From: Ga0077555 sp046154645
Lineage (GTDB): Bacteria; Pseudomonadota; Alphaproteobacteria; Rhizobiales; Hyphomicrobiaceae
Length of the DNA stretch: 64,000 nucleotides
Direction of reading: 5' to 3'
Assembly (NCBI GenBank): GCA_046154645.1
Contig: JBJXDZ010000009.1
Span: forward strand, 1-64,000
Position 1 is the first letter of the stretch; each line of letters opens with the position of its first letter. The notes below the pieces were generated by a model. The model made no database searches, was not told where the DNA came from, and saw nothing but the letters and a program-made list of their open reading frames with translations. Positions 7,202 to 16,266 of the stretch are shown in pieces. Both the position numbers and the translations under genes were made by a program.

Positions 7202-7347
7202 ACGCCCAAGTCGTCGTGAACTGCTCAAGGGGACCGGCTTCGGCCCTCGTTCTTGGGGCAAGGAGCAGCGGATGCCGATACGGCCGGGCGCCAGTCCAGG
7301 TCAGGGTCCGAACGGTTCGCCGCAACAAAAAAGGATTAACCATCGCC

Positions 7348-9291
7348 ATGTCCAAAGTTATCGGTATTGATCTTGGAACAACCAATTCGTGCGTCGCCGT
7401 CATGGAGGGTGGTGCTCCAAAGGTGATCGCCAACGCCGAGGGCATGAACACCACGCCGTCGATCGTCTCGTTCTCCGAGGAAGGTGAGCGTCTTGTGGGG
7501 CTGCCGGCCAAGCGCCAGGCCGTCACCAATCCCTTCAACACCTTGTTCGCCATCAAGCGTCTGATCGGGCGCCGTTACGCCGATCCGCTGGTGGAGAAGG
7601 ACAAGAAGCTCGTCCCCTACAAGATCACGGAAGGCAAGAACGGCGACGCCTGGGTCGAGGCCCGTGGCCAGCAGTATTCGCCCTCGCAGATCTCCGCCTT
7701 CATTCTGCAGAAGATGAAGGAGACCGCTGAGGCCTATCTCGGCGCGCCGGTGACGCAGGCCGTGATCACGGTGCCGGCTTACTTCAACGACGCCCAGCGG
7801 CAAGCCACGAAAGACGCTGGCAAGATCGCCGGCCTCGAGGTGCTGCGCATCATCAACGAGCCGACGGCGGCGGCACTCGCCTACGGCCTCGACAAGAAGA
7901 CGGGCTCGAAGACGATCGCGGTCTATGACCTCGGCGGCGGCACCTTCGACGTCTCGATCCTCGAGATCGGTGACGGCGTGTTCGAGGTCAAATCGACCAA
8001 CGGCGACACGTTCCTCGGCGGCGAAGACTTCGACATGCGCTTGGTCGAGTACCTCGCGGCCGAATTCAAGAAAGAGAACAGCATTGATCTGAAGAACGAC
8101 AAGCTGGCCCTGCAGCGCCTGAAGGAGGCCGCCGAAAAGGCCAAAATCGAGCTTTCCAGCGCCCAGCAGACCGAGATCAACCTGCCGTTCATCTCCATGA
8201 GCCCGCAGACGCAGTCGCCGCTGCATCTGACCATGAAGCTCACCCGCGCCAAGCTCGAGAGCCTGGTCGAGGACCTGATCCTGAAGACGCTGCCGCGCTG
8301 CGAGGAGGCGATCAAGGATGCCGGCCTCAAGGCGGCCGAGATCAACGAGGTTGTGCTCGTCGGTGGCATGACGCGCATGCCGCGCGTCCAGGCCGAGGTG
8401 AAAAAGCTGTTCGGCAAGGAGCCACACAAGGGCGTCAACCCGGACGAGGTGGTGGCCGTCGGCGCGGCGATCCAGGGTGGAGTGCTCAAGGGCGACGTCA
8501 AGGACGTACTGCTGCTCGATGTGACCCCGCTGTCGCTGGGCATTGAGACGCAAGGCGGCGTCTTCACGCGTCTGATCGATCGCAACACCACCATCCCGAC
8601 CAAGAAGAGCCAGGTGTTCTCGACCGCCGAGGATGGCCAGCGGGCCGTCACCATCAGCGTCAGCCAGGGTGAGCGCGAGTTGGCGCAGCACAACAAGCTG
8701 CTCGGCCGTTTCGATCTCGACGGCATCCCGCCGGCCCCGCGCGGTGTTCCGCAGATTGAGGTCACCTTCGACATCGACGCCAACGGCATTGTACACGTCT
8801 CGGCCAAGGACAAGAAGACGGCCAAGGAGCAGTCGATCCGCATCCAGGCGTCGGGCGGTCTCACCGAGGCCGAGATCAAGCGCATGGCCGAGGAAGCGGA
8901 GCAATTCAAGGAAGAGGACAAGAAGAAGCGCGATCTGATCGAGGCGCGCAATCAGGCCGACCACTTCGCGTCGCAGGTCGAGAAGGACATCAAGGAGCAC
9001 GGCGACAAGGTAGCCGCCGCCGACAAGACGGCCATTGAATCCGGGCTCGCGGCCTTGAAGGAGGCCATGAAGTCCGATGACGCCGAGACCATCAAGACGG
9101 CAACCAACACCTTGATGCAGGCGTCCATGAAGCTCGGCGAGGCGATCTACGGCGGCAACAAGGCCGGCGACGGCGGCGAGCCGGGCAGCGCCGGTGAAGG
9201 CGGCCCGAAGGCCGGCGGCACCAAGTCGGGCGACAATGTGGTCGATGCCGACTTCGAGGAAGTGAAGGACGACAAGAAGAAGTCGGCCTGA
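7348..9291 (+). CDS. dnaK: Chaperone protein DnaK (Hsp70)
   Basis: DnaK is an ATP-driven chaperone that works with DnaJ and GrpE. The start MSKVIGIDLGTTNSCVAVME is the phosphate-1 signature; IAVYDLGGGTFDVSI and VVLVGGMTRMPRVQ are the other Hsp70 signatures; the linker VLLLDVTPLSLG precedes the substrate-binding domain. The C-terminal lid ends in a Gly-rich stretch and DADFEEVKDD, as in most bacterial DnaKs. Length 647 residues is normal. The ATG at 7348 is fixed by the protein family; AAGGA lies upstream. Controlled by the RpoH-type promoter at 7173-7201. Confidence 0.98.
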   Translation: MSKVIGIDLGTTNSCVAVMEGGAPKVIANAEGMNTTPSIVSFSEEGERLVGLPAKRQAVTNPFNTLFAIKRLIGRRYADPLVEKDKKLVPYKITEGKNGDAWVEARGQQYSPSQISAFILQKMKETAEAYLGAPVTQAVITVPAYFNDAQRQATKDAGKIAGLEVLRIINEPTAAALAYGLDKKTGSKTIAVYDLGGGTFDVSILEIGDGVFEVKSTNGDTFLGGEDFDMRLVEYLAAEFKKENSIDLKNDKLALQRLKEAAEKAKIELSSAQQTEINLPFISMSPQTQSPLHLTMKLTRAKLESLVEDLILKTLPRCEEAIKDAGLKAAEINEVVLVGGMTRMPRVQAEVKKLFGKEPHKGVNPDEVVAVGAAIQGGVLKGDVKDVLLLDVTPLSLGIETQGGVFTRLIDRNTTIPTKKSQVFSTAEDGQRAVTISVSQGERELAQHNKLLGRFDLDGIPPAPRGVPQIEVTFDIDANGIVHVSAKDKKTAKEQSIRIQASGGLTEAEIKRMAEEAEQFKEEDKKKRDLIEARNQADHFASQVEKDIKEHGDKVAAADKTAIESGLAALKEAMKSDDAETIKTATNTLMQASMKLGEAIYGGNKAGDGGEPGSAGEGGPKAGGTKSGDNVVDADFEEVKDDKKKSA

Positions 9292-9566
9292 TCGGATCTG
9301 GTCCCTGGCGGTCCGCCCTGATCAGGACGGGCCGCCAAACACGAGACCTCGGCGCATGATCACGGCACCCATCCGGCCTCGCGGCATCACGCTCGGGCAT
9401 GCCTTTCCCGACACTGTCGCGCCGTCTTCCACGCACCACCGGGCCTGCCGGCACCTTTGCGGCTTTGCTTCTGTCGATTTGGCGGGCACATTGCTATCCA
9501 CCGGCGGCGGGATCGACGGCGACCTCCTGACCGGCGCGCGCATCGCGAATGAAGGCTGAACTCCAT

Positions 9567-10712
9567 ATGGCCAAGCGGGATTATTATGAAATTCTGGGCG
9601 TGACGCGGCAAGTAACCGAGTCCGATCTCAAATCTGCCTTCCGCAAGCATGCGAAGGACGTGCATCCGGATCGTAATCCTGGCGACAAGGGCGCGGAGCA
9701 GAAGTTCAAGGAGCTGAACGAGGCCTACGAGGTCTTGAAGGATCCGCAGAAGCGCGCGGCTTACGACCAGTTCGGCCACGCAGCTTTCGAGGGCGGACGC
9801 GGCGGGCAGGGCGGCTTTGGCCCCGATTTCGCGTCTTCCATGTCCGACATCTTCGACGATCTCTTTGGCGAGTTCATGGGTGGCCGTCGTGGTCCCCAGC
9901 AGCGCGGCCGTGGCAATGGCCGCGAGCGCGGCGCCGACATGCGCTACAATATGGAGATCTCGCTCGCCGAGGCTTACGCCGGCAAACAAGCGCAGATCAA
10001 GGTACCCACCAGCGTGCGCTGCGAGCCGTGCACCGGGACCGGCGCCAAGCCCGGCACCAAGCCCTCGCCGTGCCCCACCTGTACCGGCAGCGGCAAGGTG
10101 CGCGCCAGCCAGGGCTTCTTCACCATTGAGCGCACCTGCCCGGCCTGCCATGGCCGCGGCGAGTTCATCGACGATCCCTGCCGCAGTTGCGATGGTGCCG
10201 GGCGCATCACCAAGGAGCGGACGCTGCAGGTGTCCATTCCGGCCGGCGTCGAAGATGGCACGCGCATCCGCTTGGCCGGCGAAGGCGAGGCCGGGTTGCG
10301 CGGCGGTCCGGCCGGCGATCTCTACATTTTTCTGTCGATCAAGCCGCACGAGTTTTTCCAGCGCGATGGCGCCGACATCTTCTGCCGCGTGCCGATCGCC
10401 ATGACGACAGCGGCGCTCGGCGGCAACATCGAGGTGCCGACGCTGGACGGTTCACGCGTCAAGATGCCGATCCCCGCCGGCGCCGAAACCGGCAAGCAGT
10501 TCCGCCTCAAGGCCAAGGGCATGCCTGTGCTCCGCTCCAACGTGCAGGGCGACATGTACATCCAGGTCGAGGTGGAGACGCCGAAGAACCTGACGCGACG
10601 CCAGCGCGAGTTGCTCGAGGAGTTCGCGACCGAGGCGAAGGCCGACAATAGTCCGGCCTCGTCCGGCTTCTTCTCCCGCGTCAAGGAGTTCTTCGAAGGC
10701 AAGGGTGCTTAG
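9567..10712 (+). CDS. dnaJ: Chaperone protein DnaJ (Hsp40)
   Basis: DnaJ stimulates the DnaK ATPase and delivers substrates. The J domain (1-70) contains the HPD motif in DVHPDRNPG. It is followed by a Gly/Phe-rich linker and four zinc-binding repeats: CEPCTGTG, CPTCTGSG, CPACHGRG and CRSCDGAG. C-terminal beta domains complete a class A DnaJ of 381 residues. The ATG at 9567 follows GAAGG. The 275-bp gap after dnaK has a GC-rich partial inverted repeat near 9306-9335 but no firm terminator, so both read-through and a separate promoter are possible. Confidence 0.98.
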   Translation: MAKRDYYEILGVTRQVTESDLKSAFRKHAKDVHPDRNPGDKGAEQKFKELNEAYEVLKDPQKRAAYDQFGHAAFEGGRGGQGGFGPDFASSMSDIFDDLFGEFMGGRRGPQQRGRGNGRERGADMRYNMEISLAEAYAGKQAQIKVPTSVRCEPCTGTGAKPGTKPSPCPTCTGSGKVRASQGFFTIERTCPACHGRGEFIDDPCRSCDGAGRITKERTLQVSIPAGVEDGTRIRLAGEGEAGLRGGPAGDLYIFLSIKPHEFFQRDGADIFCRVPIAMTTAALGGNIEVPTLDGSRVKMPIPAGAETGKQFRLKAKGMPVLRSNVQGDMYIQVEVETPKNLTRRQRELLEEFATEAKADNSPASSGFFSRVKEFFEGKGA

Positions 10713-10802
10713 CGCAAGACGTGCTCGCGCCTGCCGGTGCACACCCTGCATGTGGCGCGCGCCAACGACGACGATCATGCCTTCGTCCAAAGGTTTCCCG
10801 CG

Positions 10803-11399
10803 ATGCCCCACACCATGAAGCTGCTGTTTCTCGCTGGCTCCGCCCGCGAAGGTTCTTACAACAAGAAGCTGGCCCGGCTCGGCGCCGAGATCGCCCATGC
10901 CAATGGCATTCTGTCGACGTTCGCCGATCTTGGTGACTACCCGATGCCGATCTACGACGGTGATGTCGAGGCCAATACGGGACCGCCGGAAAACGCCGCC
11001 AAGCTGAAAGCGCTGATGCAATTGCATCACGGCATCTTCATCGCCTCGCCGGAGTACAACAGCTCGATTGCGCCGCTGCTCAAGAACACGCTCGATTGGA
11101 TCAGCCGCGTGAAGGGCGAGGGCGAGGTGCCGAGCCAAGTCTACAAGACGCGCGTGTTTGCACTCGGTGCGGCGTCCCCTGGTGCATTCGGCGGCGTCCG
11201 TGGCATGCCCCACGTGCGACAGGTGCTGGAACTCGGCCTCGGCGCGCTGGTGCTGCCCGATCAGATCCTGGTGCCGCGCGCCATGGAGGCCTTCGAGGAC
11301 AACGGTCACCTCAAGGACAAGGGCGCCATGGAAATGTACAAGGGCGTCATTCAGAAGCTGGCGCGGGCGGCGCACTTCGTGTCGGCGCCGGCCACCTGA
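10803..11399 (+). CDS. NAD(P)H-dependent FMN reductase (chromate reductase family)
   Basis: A flavodoxin-like FMN reductase that transfers two electrons from NAD(P)H to quinones, azo dyes or metals. The flavin phosphate loop is GSAREGSYNKKLA near the N-terminus; the second family signature SPEYNSSIAPLLKNTLDW is at about residue 80. Length 198 is typical. The start at 10803 has AAAGG upstream; an ATG at 10815 is an alternative. It lies 90 bp after dnaJ on the same strand, with no sign that it belongs to the chaperone operon. Confidence 0.85.
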   Translation: MPHTMKLLFLAGSAREGSYNKKLARLGAEIAHANGILSTFADLGDYPMPIYDGDVEANTGPPENAAKLKALMQLHHGIFIASPEYNSSIAPLLKNTLDWISRVKGEGEVPSQVYKTRVFALGAASPGAFGGVRGMPHVRQVLELGLGALVLPDQILVPRAMEAFEDNGHLKDKGAMEMYKGVIQKLARAAHFVSAPAT

Positions 11400-11492
11400 G
11401 CCGGACGGTAGCAGATCAACGGTCGCGGTACATCTTAGCTCTGTATGTGCCGGAAGTGGCCCAGGCGCTAAGCTCAAGCATGGACAACCGGC

Positions 11493-12206
11493 ATGGCAAA
11501 CAATCATGATCCGCGGTCCCGCCTGTTCGTCGCCTTGGACGTGCCGGATGTGGACCGTGCGCGCAGCCTCGTGGAGAGGTTGGGAGCCGACGTACACTGC
11601 TACAAGGTCGGTCTCGAATTGATTTTCGGTGGTGGTATCGGATTTGCCCAGGGACTGAAGGCAGCCGGCAAAGACGTATTTCTTGACATGAAACTCCTCG
11701 ACATCCCGAACACAGTCGAGAAAGCAGCCGCCAACATTGCCGGCCTCGGCTTCGACTATCTGACGGTACACGGCACCGACCGCAAGACGCTCGATGCAGC
11801 CGTGAAGGGGCGGGGGCCAAGCAAACTCAAGCTACTTGCCGTGACTGTGCTGACAAGCCTCGAACAGGCCGACCTTAGCGAGCAAGGTGTGACAGGCATG
11901 AGCCCCGCAGAACTCGTGGTGCATCGCGCGAAGCTGGCGAAGGCGGCGGGGTTCGATGGCGTGATTGCCTCCGGCCAGGAAGCGGCTCGCGTGCGGGCGG
12001 AGGTAGGCCAGGATTTCCTGATCGTCACCCCCGGCATTCGTTTTGCTGAGGGACCCGATCGCGACCAATCGCGCGTCATGTCGCCGGCCAAAGCCATTGC
12101 TGCCGGCGCCTCGCACTTGGTTGTTGGTCGACCGATAACCGAAGCAACCGATCCACAGAGCGTTGCTCGACACATCGTCGAAGAGATCGCTAAACTTGCC
12201 TTCTGA
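11493..12206 (+). CDS. pyrF: Orotidine 5'-phosphate decarboxylase
   Basis: PyrF converts orotidine monophosphate to UMP, the last step of pyrimidine synthesis. The protein is a TIM barrel of 237 residues with the catalytic signature FLDMKLLDIPNTV (Asp-Lys-Asp charge network), LTVHG and the phosphate-binding TPGIRF and GASHLVVGRPIT. It lies between the flavin reductase and the DUF1330 gene on the same strand; the 20-bp gap to DUF1330 suggests co-transcription. In many Rhizobiales pyrF sits near dnaJ and a DUF1330 gene, as here. Confidence 0.96.
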   Translation: MANNHDPRSRLFVALDVPDVDRARSLVERLGADVHCYKVGLELIFGGGIGFAQGLKAAGKDVFLDMKLLDIPNTVEKAAANIAGLGFDYLTVHGTDRKTLDAAVKGRGPSKLKLLAVTVLTSLEQADLSEQGVTGMSPAELVVHRAKLAKAAGFDGVIASGQEAARVRAEVGQDFLIVTPGIRFAEGPDRDQSRVMSPAKAIAAGASHLVVGRPITEATDPQSVARHIVEEIAKLAF

Positions 12207-12226
12207 ACGCAAAAAAGGAATCCCCC

Positions 12227-12520
12227 ATGCCCAAAGGCTATTGGATCGCCCACGTCGACGTCACCGATCCCGAAGGTTACAAGCAATACGTGGCGTTGAA
12301 CGCCAAGGCCTTCGCCAAATTCAAGGCCAAGTTCCTGGTGCGCGGCGGCCAGTTCGCGCTGAAGCACGGCAAGGCACGCGCCCGCCATGTCGTCATCGAG
12401 TTCGACAGCTACGCCACCGCGATCGCCTGCTACGAGAGCCCCGAGTATCGCGAAGCCGAGGTTGTTCGGAACAAGTATTCGACCGGCGACGTCATCGTTA
12501 TCGAAGGCTACGACGGCTGA
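12227..12520 (+). CDS. DUF1330 family protein
   Basis: A 97-residue dimeric alpha/beta-barrel (ferredoxin-like) protein. The DUF1330 pattern is clear: GYWIAHVDVTDPEGYKQY, FLVRGGQF, then VVIEFDSYATAIACYESPEY. Members resemble antibiotic monooxygenase folds but have no agreed activity. It has a strong ribosome site (AAAAAAGGAA) and follows pyrF by 20 bp. It ends 17 bp from the convergent molybdenum enzyme gene. Confidence 0.9.
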   Translation: MPKGYWIAHVDVTDPEGYKQYVALNAKAFAKFKAKFLVRGGQFALKHGKARARHVVIEFDSYATAIACYESPEYREAEVVRNKYSTGDVIVIEGYDG

Positions 12521-12537
12521 AGCCGACGCGGCGACGG

Positions 12538-14727
12538 TCAGAACTTGACGTTTTTCAGCGGCAGCGTCCGCACCCGTTTGCCGGTGGCGACGAATAGGGC
12601 GTTGAGAACCGCGGGCGGCACAACCGCCACCACGGCCTCGCCTACCCCACCCCAGAACTCGCCTGAAGGCACCAGCACGGTTTCAACCACCGGCATCTCC
12701 GCCAATGTGAGCGATGGATAGGTGTCGAAGTTCTGCTCCACGGCGCGGCCATCGGCGATCGTGATTTCCTGATGCAGCATGGCACCAAGCGCGAATGCCA
12801 CTTGGCCTTCGACCTGCGCAGCGATCAAGTCGGGATTGACCACAGTGCCGCAGTCGAGCGCCACCACCACTTTGTTGACCCGCACCTTGCCGCCCGGCCG
12901 CACGGAGACCTCGGCCACTGCGGCCGCATAACTGCCATACGACATCAGCTGGGCGATGCCGCGATGGGGCGTTTCCACCTCGCTGCGGTTCCAGCCGACC
13001 TTCACCGCCGCCGCCGTCAGCACCGCCAGATGCCGCGGATGGCTGCGCATCATCGCGCGCCGGAACTCCAGCGGTGATTTGCCGGCGGCGTGCGCCATCT
13101 CGTCGATGAAACATTCGAGAAACAGCGCGTTCTGGTTGGCATGCACGCCGCGCCACGAGCCCACTGGCACCGGTGTCTGGCGCATGGCGTGATCGACGTA
13201 GAGGTTCGCGATCGAATAGCCGATCTGCGCCTCGCCAACCTCTGCGTTGAGGCCTTGGAACATGCGCGCATCGCGACCCGCTTTCTGGCCGGGTGCCAAC
13301 TGGCTGGCCACAATCGACTGGCCGGAGATACGCAGAATGAGACCGCTCGTCTCGCCCTTCTCGTCGATGCCACCAATCAATTTCGCCATCGTCGCCGGAC
13401 GATAGAAGCCATTGCCCATGTCTTCTTCGCGTGACCAGATGAGTTTGATCGGCGTCCCTGGCACCTGGCGGGCAATGAGCACCGCCTGGGTCACATAATC
13501 CTGCCGGCCGCGCCTCCCGAAGGCCCCGCCGACAGGAACGCGATTGACCTCCGCGGCGGTGATGGGCAGACCTGCCGCCTCGGCAGCCGCCTTCAACGCG
13601 CCTTCAGGATTCTGCGTTCCGACCCAAACTTCCACCCGTTCCGGCGTCCAGCGCGCGGAGCACGTTATCGGCTCGAGCGGCGCCTGATGCAGATACGGTG
13701 TGCTATAGACGGCTTCGACCTTCTTGGCGGCGCCGCCGATGGCGCGCAACGCATCGCCATGTGTCGTGCCGACGTAAGCCTCGCGCGTCTCCAAACCCTC
13801 TTTCAGATGCTCCGCGATCGTGGCGCTGCTCGCACGCGTTTGCGTAGCGTTGCTCCATGTCACCGGCAGCGCACTGAGCGCGGTCTTGGCCTGCCACCAG
13901 GTATCGGCCACCACGGCCACTGCCGTCTCGCCAACCTTCAGCACATGCCGGACGCCGGATCGGTCCTTGATCGCGTCGGCCTCGAAGCTAACCAGCTTCT
14001 CGCCGAAGTAGGGCACATCGCGGATGGCGGCGCACAGCATGTCGGGCAGCTGCAGATCGATGCCGTAGATCACGCGACCGCTCAATTTGTCCAGAGTATC
14101 GAGCCGTCGCAGCGGCTTGCCGGCGATCGTCCATGCCTTCGGATCTTTCAGCTTGATGCTGCGCGGATCAGGCGCCTTGAGCCTCGCGGCAAAGGGCGCC
14201 AGGCGGCCGTAGGAGATGCTGCGTCGCGTCAAGGTGTGGCTGACGATGCCCTTCGAAACCGTGAGCTGTGTCACCGGCACGCGCCACAAGTCAGCGGCCG
14301 CCTGCACCAGCATCAAGCGGGCCGCCGCGCCGGCCTTGCGCAGTGCCTCCTGCGAGCCACGCAAGCCACGGCTGCCCGTGGTCACCTGATCACCCCAGAT
14401 CCGTTCGCGCAGGAGATTTTGCCCAGGCCCCGGCTGCTCCGTTGTCACCCGCTGCCAGTCGCAGTCGAGTTCTTCCGCTGCCAATTGTGCCAACCCCGTG
14501 AGCGTCCCTTGCCCAAGCTCCACACGGGGAATACGGATGACGATCGTCTCATCGGGCCGCACGATCACCCAGGCCGTTAGCTCGTTCGGCGCCACGGCGG
14601 CGGCTGAACCTTGCGCCGCGGCCGGACGTACGCCTTCGCGCAGTCCCAGTCCCACAGCCAGCCCGCCAGCAGAGAGGAGCCCACTGCCGACCACGAGCCG
14701 ACGGGATGGATCGCCTTGACGCGTCAT
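12538..14727 (-). CDS. Molybdopterin-binding oxidoreductase, IorB/xanthine dehydrogenase family
   Basis: The 729-residue protein is the large, molybdenum-binding subunit of the isoquinoline 1-oxidoreductase type. It has a twin-arginine signal (RRLVVGSGLLSAGGLAVGLG), typical for IorB-like proteins exported with their cofactor. Family features include RVELGQGTLTGLAQLAAEEL, VGGAFGRRGRQDYV, PVGSWRGVHANQNALFLECF and GGVGEAVVAVVPPAVLNA with the catalytic Glu. The substrate (aldehyde or N-heterocycle) cannot be told. Its usual [2Fe-2S] small subunit is not next to it; both neighbours are unrelated, so the partner must be elsewhere. Confidence 0.87.
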   Translation of the reverse strand: MTRQGDPSRRLVVGSGLLSAGGLAVGLGLREGVRPAAAQGSAAAVAPNELTAWVIVRPDETIVIRIPRVELGQGTLTGLAQLAAEELDCDWQRVTTEQPGPGQNLLRERIWGDQVTTGSRGLRGSQEALRKAGAAARLMLVQAAADLWRVPVTQLTVSKGIVSHTLTRRSISYGRLAPFAARLKAPDPRSIKLKDPKAWTIAGKPLRRLDTLDKLSGRVIYGIDLQLPDMLCAAIRDVPYFGEKLVSFEADAIKDRSGVRHVLKVGETAVAVVADTWWQAKTALSALPVTWSNATQTRASSATIAEHLKEGLETREAYVGTTHGDALRAIGGAAKKVEAVYSTPYLHQAPLEPITCSARWTPERVEVWVGTQNPEGALKAAAEAAGLPITAAEVNRVPVGGAFGRRGRQDYVTQAVLIARQVPGTPIKLIWSREEDMGNGFYRPATMAKLIGGIDEKGETSGLILRISGQSIVASQLAPGQKAGRDARMFQGLNAEVGEAQIGYSIANLYVDHAMRQTPVPVGSWRGVHANQNALFLECFIDEMAHAAGKSPLEFRRAMMRSHPRHLAVLTAAAVKVGWNRSEVETPHRGIAQLMSYGSYAAAVAEVSVRPGGKVRVNKVVVALDCGTVVNPDLIAAQVEGQVAFALGAMLHQEITIADGRAVEQNFDTYPSLTLAEMPVVETVLVPSGEFWGGVGEAVVAVVPPAVLNALFVATGKRVRTLPLKNVKF

Positions 14728-14902
14728 TCAAGTAATTGTTCCAACGAGGATAACTGGTCGTGATGTGGCGGGAGGTTGCCTCACTTCGCCGGCCCTGGCA
14801 ACTAGGCCTTTCGACGCCTTTGCCATCGCTGCATTCGATGCCGTATTGAACGCGTCTCGGACGTCGCACCGCGTCCATCGTGGTGCGCCGCACGCGCCCA
14901 GA

Positions 14903-16105
14903 TCACCCGTTCTGCAGCCCACCGATTACCCCCGCTGCGGCAAGCTTGGCCACGTCCGCATCGGCAAAGCCCAAGTCTGCCAGCAACGCGGCCGTATCGG
15001 CTCCAAGCCTCGGCGGCACAGCATCAGCCTCCCGCGCCAGCCCACGATAGATAACCGGCTGCCGCAGCGAGCGTATGACAGGCGTTGGTGCCGCATAGTT
15101 CGGCTCGAAGAAGCCAACCGCTTTCAGGTGTGGATCCTCGAGCAGGTCCTCCAGCGAGTTGACCGGCCCGCAGGGAATATCCAGCCCTTCGAACAGCACC
15201 AGCCATTCCTTCGACGTGCGCGCGGCCAGGGCATCGCCGAGGATGGTGTAGAGTTGATCCGATCGCTGCGAGCGCAGTGCATTGTCGGCGAACCACGGCT
15301 CGGCTGCGATATCCTCACGCCCGATGGCCTGCATCGCCCGCCCCCACTGCGCCGTCGTATAGGGCAGCACGGCCACATGACCGTCGCGGGTCTTGTAGGG
15401 CTTCCGGTTCTTCGACAGCGTTCGGTGATAGCCGAGCTTGGCGCCATCGGCGAACGCCGCCCCCATCAAATGCTCATTGAGGGAGAAGGCCGCGATCGCC
15501 TCCAGCATCGGCATCTCGACCAGCTGACCTTCGCCGCCTGTACGCTCGCGATGCAGCAATGCCGCCAGCACCGCATAGACCGTGTGCAACGCGGCAACCT
15601 TGTCGGCCGTAACGGTTGGATTGTAGGCCGGTGTGCCATCGCGCTTGGCCGTCATGCCGGCGATGCCGCCACCGGCCTGGATGATGTCATCGTAGGCGGG
15701 TTTGCCGGCGTAAGGCCCGTCGCTGCCGTAGCCGAGGGCGGCGCAATAGACGAGCCGCGGATTGAGCGCATGCACGGTCTCCCAGCCGAAGCCCAGCCGG
15801 TCGAGTGCATCCTGGCGCATGTTGTGGACCAGCGCATCCGACGTCTGAAGCAGGCGGCGCAGGATGTCCTTGCCCGCGTCCTGCTTCAGATCCACGGCCA
15901 GCGAGCGCTTGTTGCGATTGTTGTTGGCGTAAACGCCGCCGATGCCGGGCGCCCCTTGTGGCGGAATGGCACGGTTCATGTCGCCATCGAGCGCCTCGAT
16001 CTTGATGATCTCGGCGCCAAGATCACCGAGAATCTGCGTCGCGAACGGGCCGAGGATGATGGTCGTGATATCGACAATCCTGAAGCCTTTGAGAAGGGGA
16101 TACAT
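14903..16105 (-). CDS. CaiB/BaiF family (class III) CoA-transferase
   Basis: Class III CoA-transferases move CoA between carboxylic acids through an aspartyl intermediate. Family features are PLLKGFRIVDITTIILGPFA, LGAEIIKIE, NNRNKRSLAVDLK and the segment GKPAYDDIIQAGGGIAG, which carries the catalytic Asp. Length 400 is normal. The substrate is unknown. It precedes the divergent aminotransferase by 161 bp and follows the molybdenum enzyme on the same strand after 175 bp; no clear operon partner. Confidence 0.9.
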   Translation of the reverse strand: MYPLLKGFRIVDITTIILGPFATQILGDLGAEIIKIEALDGDMNRAIPPQGAPGIGGVYANNNRNKRSLAVDLKQDAGKDILRRLLQTSDALVHNMRQDALDRLGFGWETVHALNPRLVYCAALGYGSDGPYAGKPAYDDIIQAGGGIAGMTAKRDGTPAYNPTVTADKVAALHTVYAVLAALLHRERTGGEGQLVEMPMLEAIAAFSLNEHLMGAAFADGAKLGYHRTLSKNRKPYKTRDGHVAVLPYTTAQWGRAMQAIGREDIAAEPWFADNALRSQRSDQLYTILGDALAARTSKEWLVLFEGLDIPCGPVNSLEDLLEDPHLKAVGFFEPNYAAPTPVIRSLRQPVIYRGLAREADAVPPRLGADTAALLADLGFADADVAKLAAAGVIGGLQNG

Positions 16106-16266
16106 GCGGTTTGCTGCGCTCCTGGCAGATGTTGGCCTACTTGTGCCCGATGTGGATCCTCATGAACAGATGCCTCGAGCGCGGACGGCGACTTGGCACC
16201 TGGCGAAACACGTGCGTAGATCGGCGCCGTCCCGCCGGCAGTCGGCGGCACTGGAGCATTGACGCC

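Noticed and set aside
4303..7347. CIRCE operator near hrcA, grpE or dnaK
   Set aside because: No GCACTC...GAGTGC pair with the required 9-bp gap was seen.
7336..9000. 554-codon open frame on the minus strand
   Set aside because: It is antisense to dnaK and rich in Leu/Arg/Asp as expected from GC-rich codon bias; dnaK is certain.
9292..9566. Extra gene or RNA between dnaK and dnaJ
   Set aside because: Short open frames there have no ribosome site or motif; only a weak GC-rich inverted repeat is present.
14765..16165. 466-codon plus-strand frame
   Set aside because: Antisense to the CaiB/BaiF CoA-transferase, which has clear family blocks.
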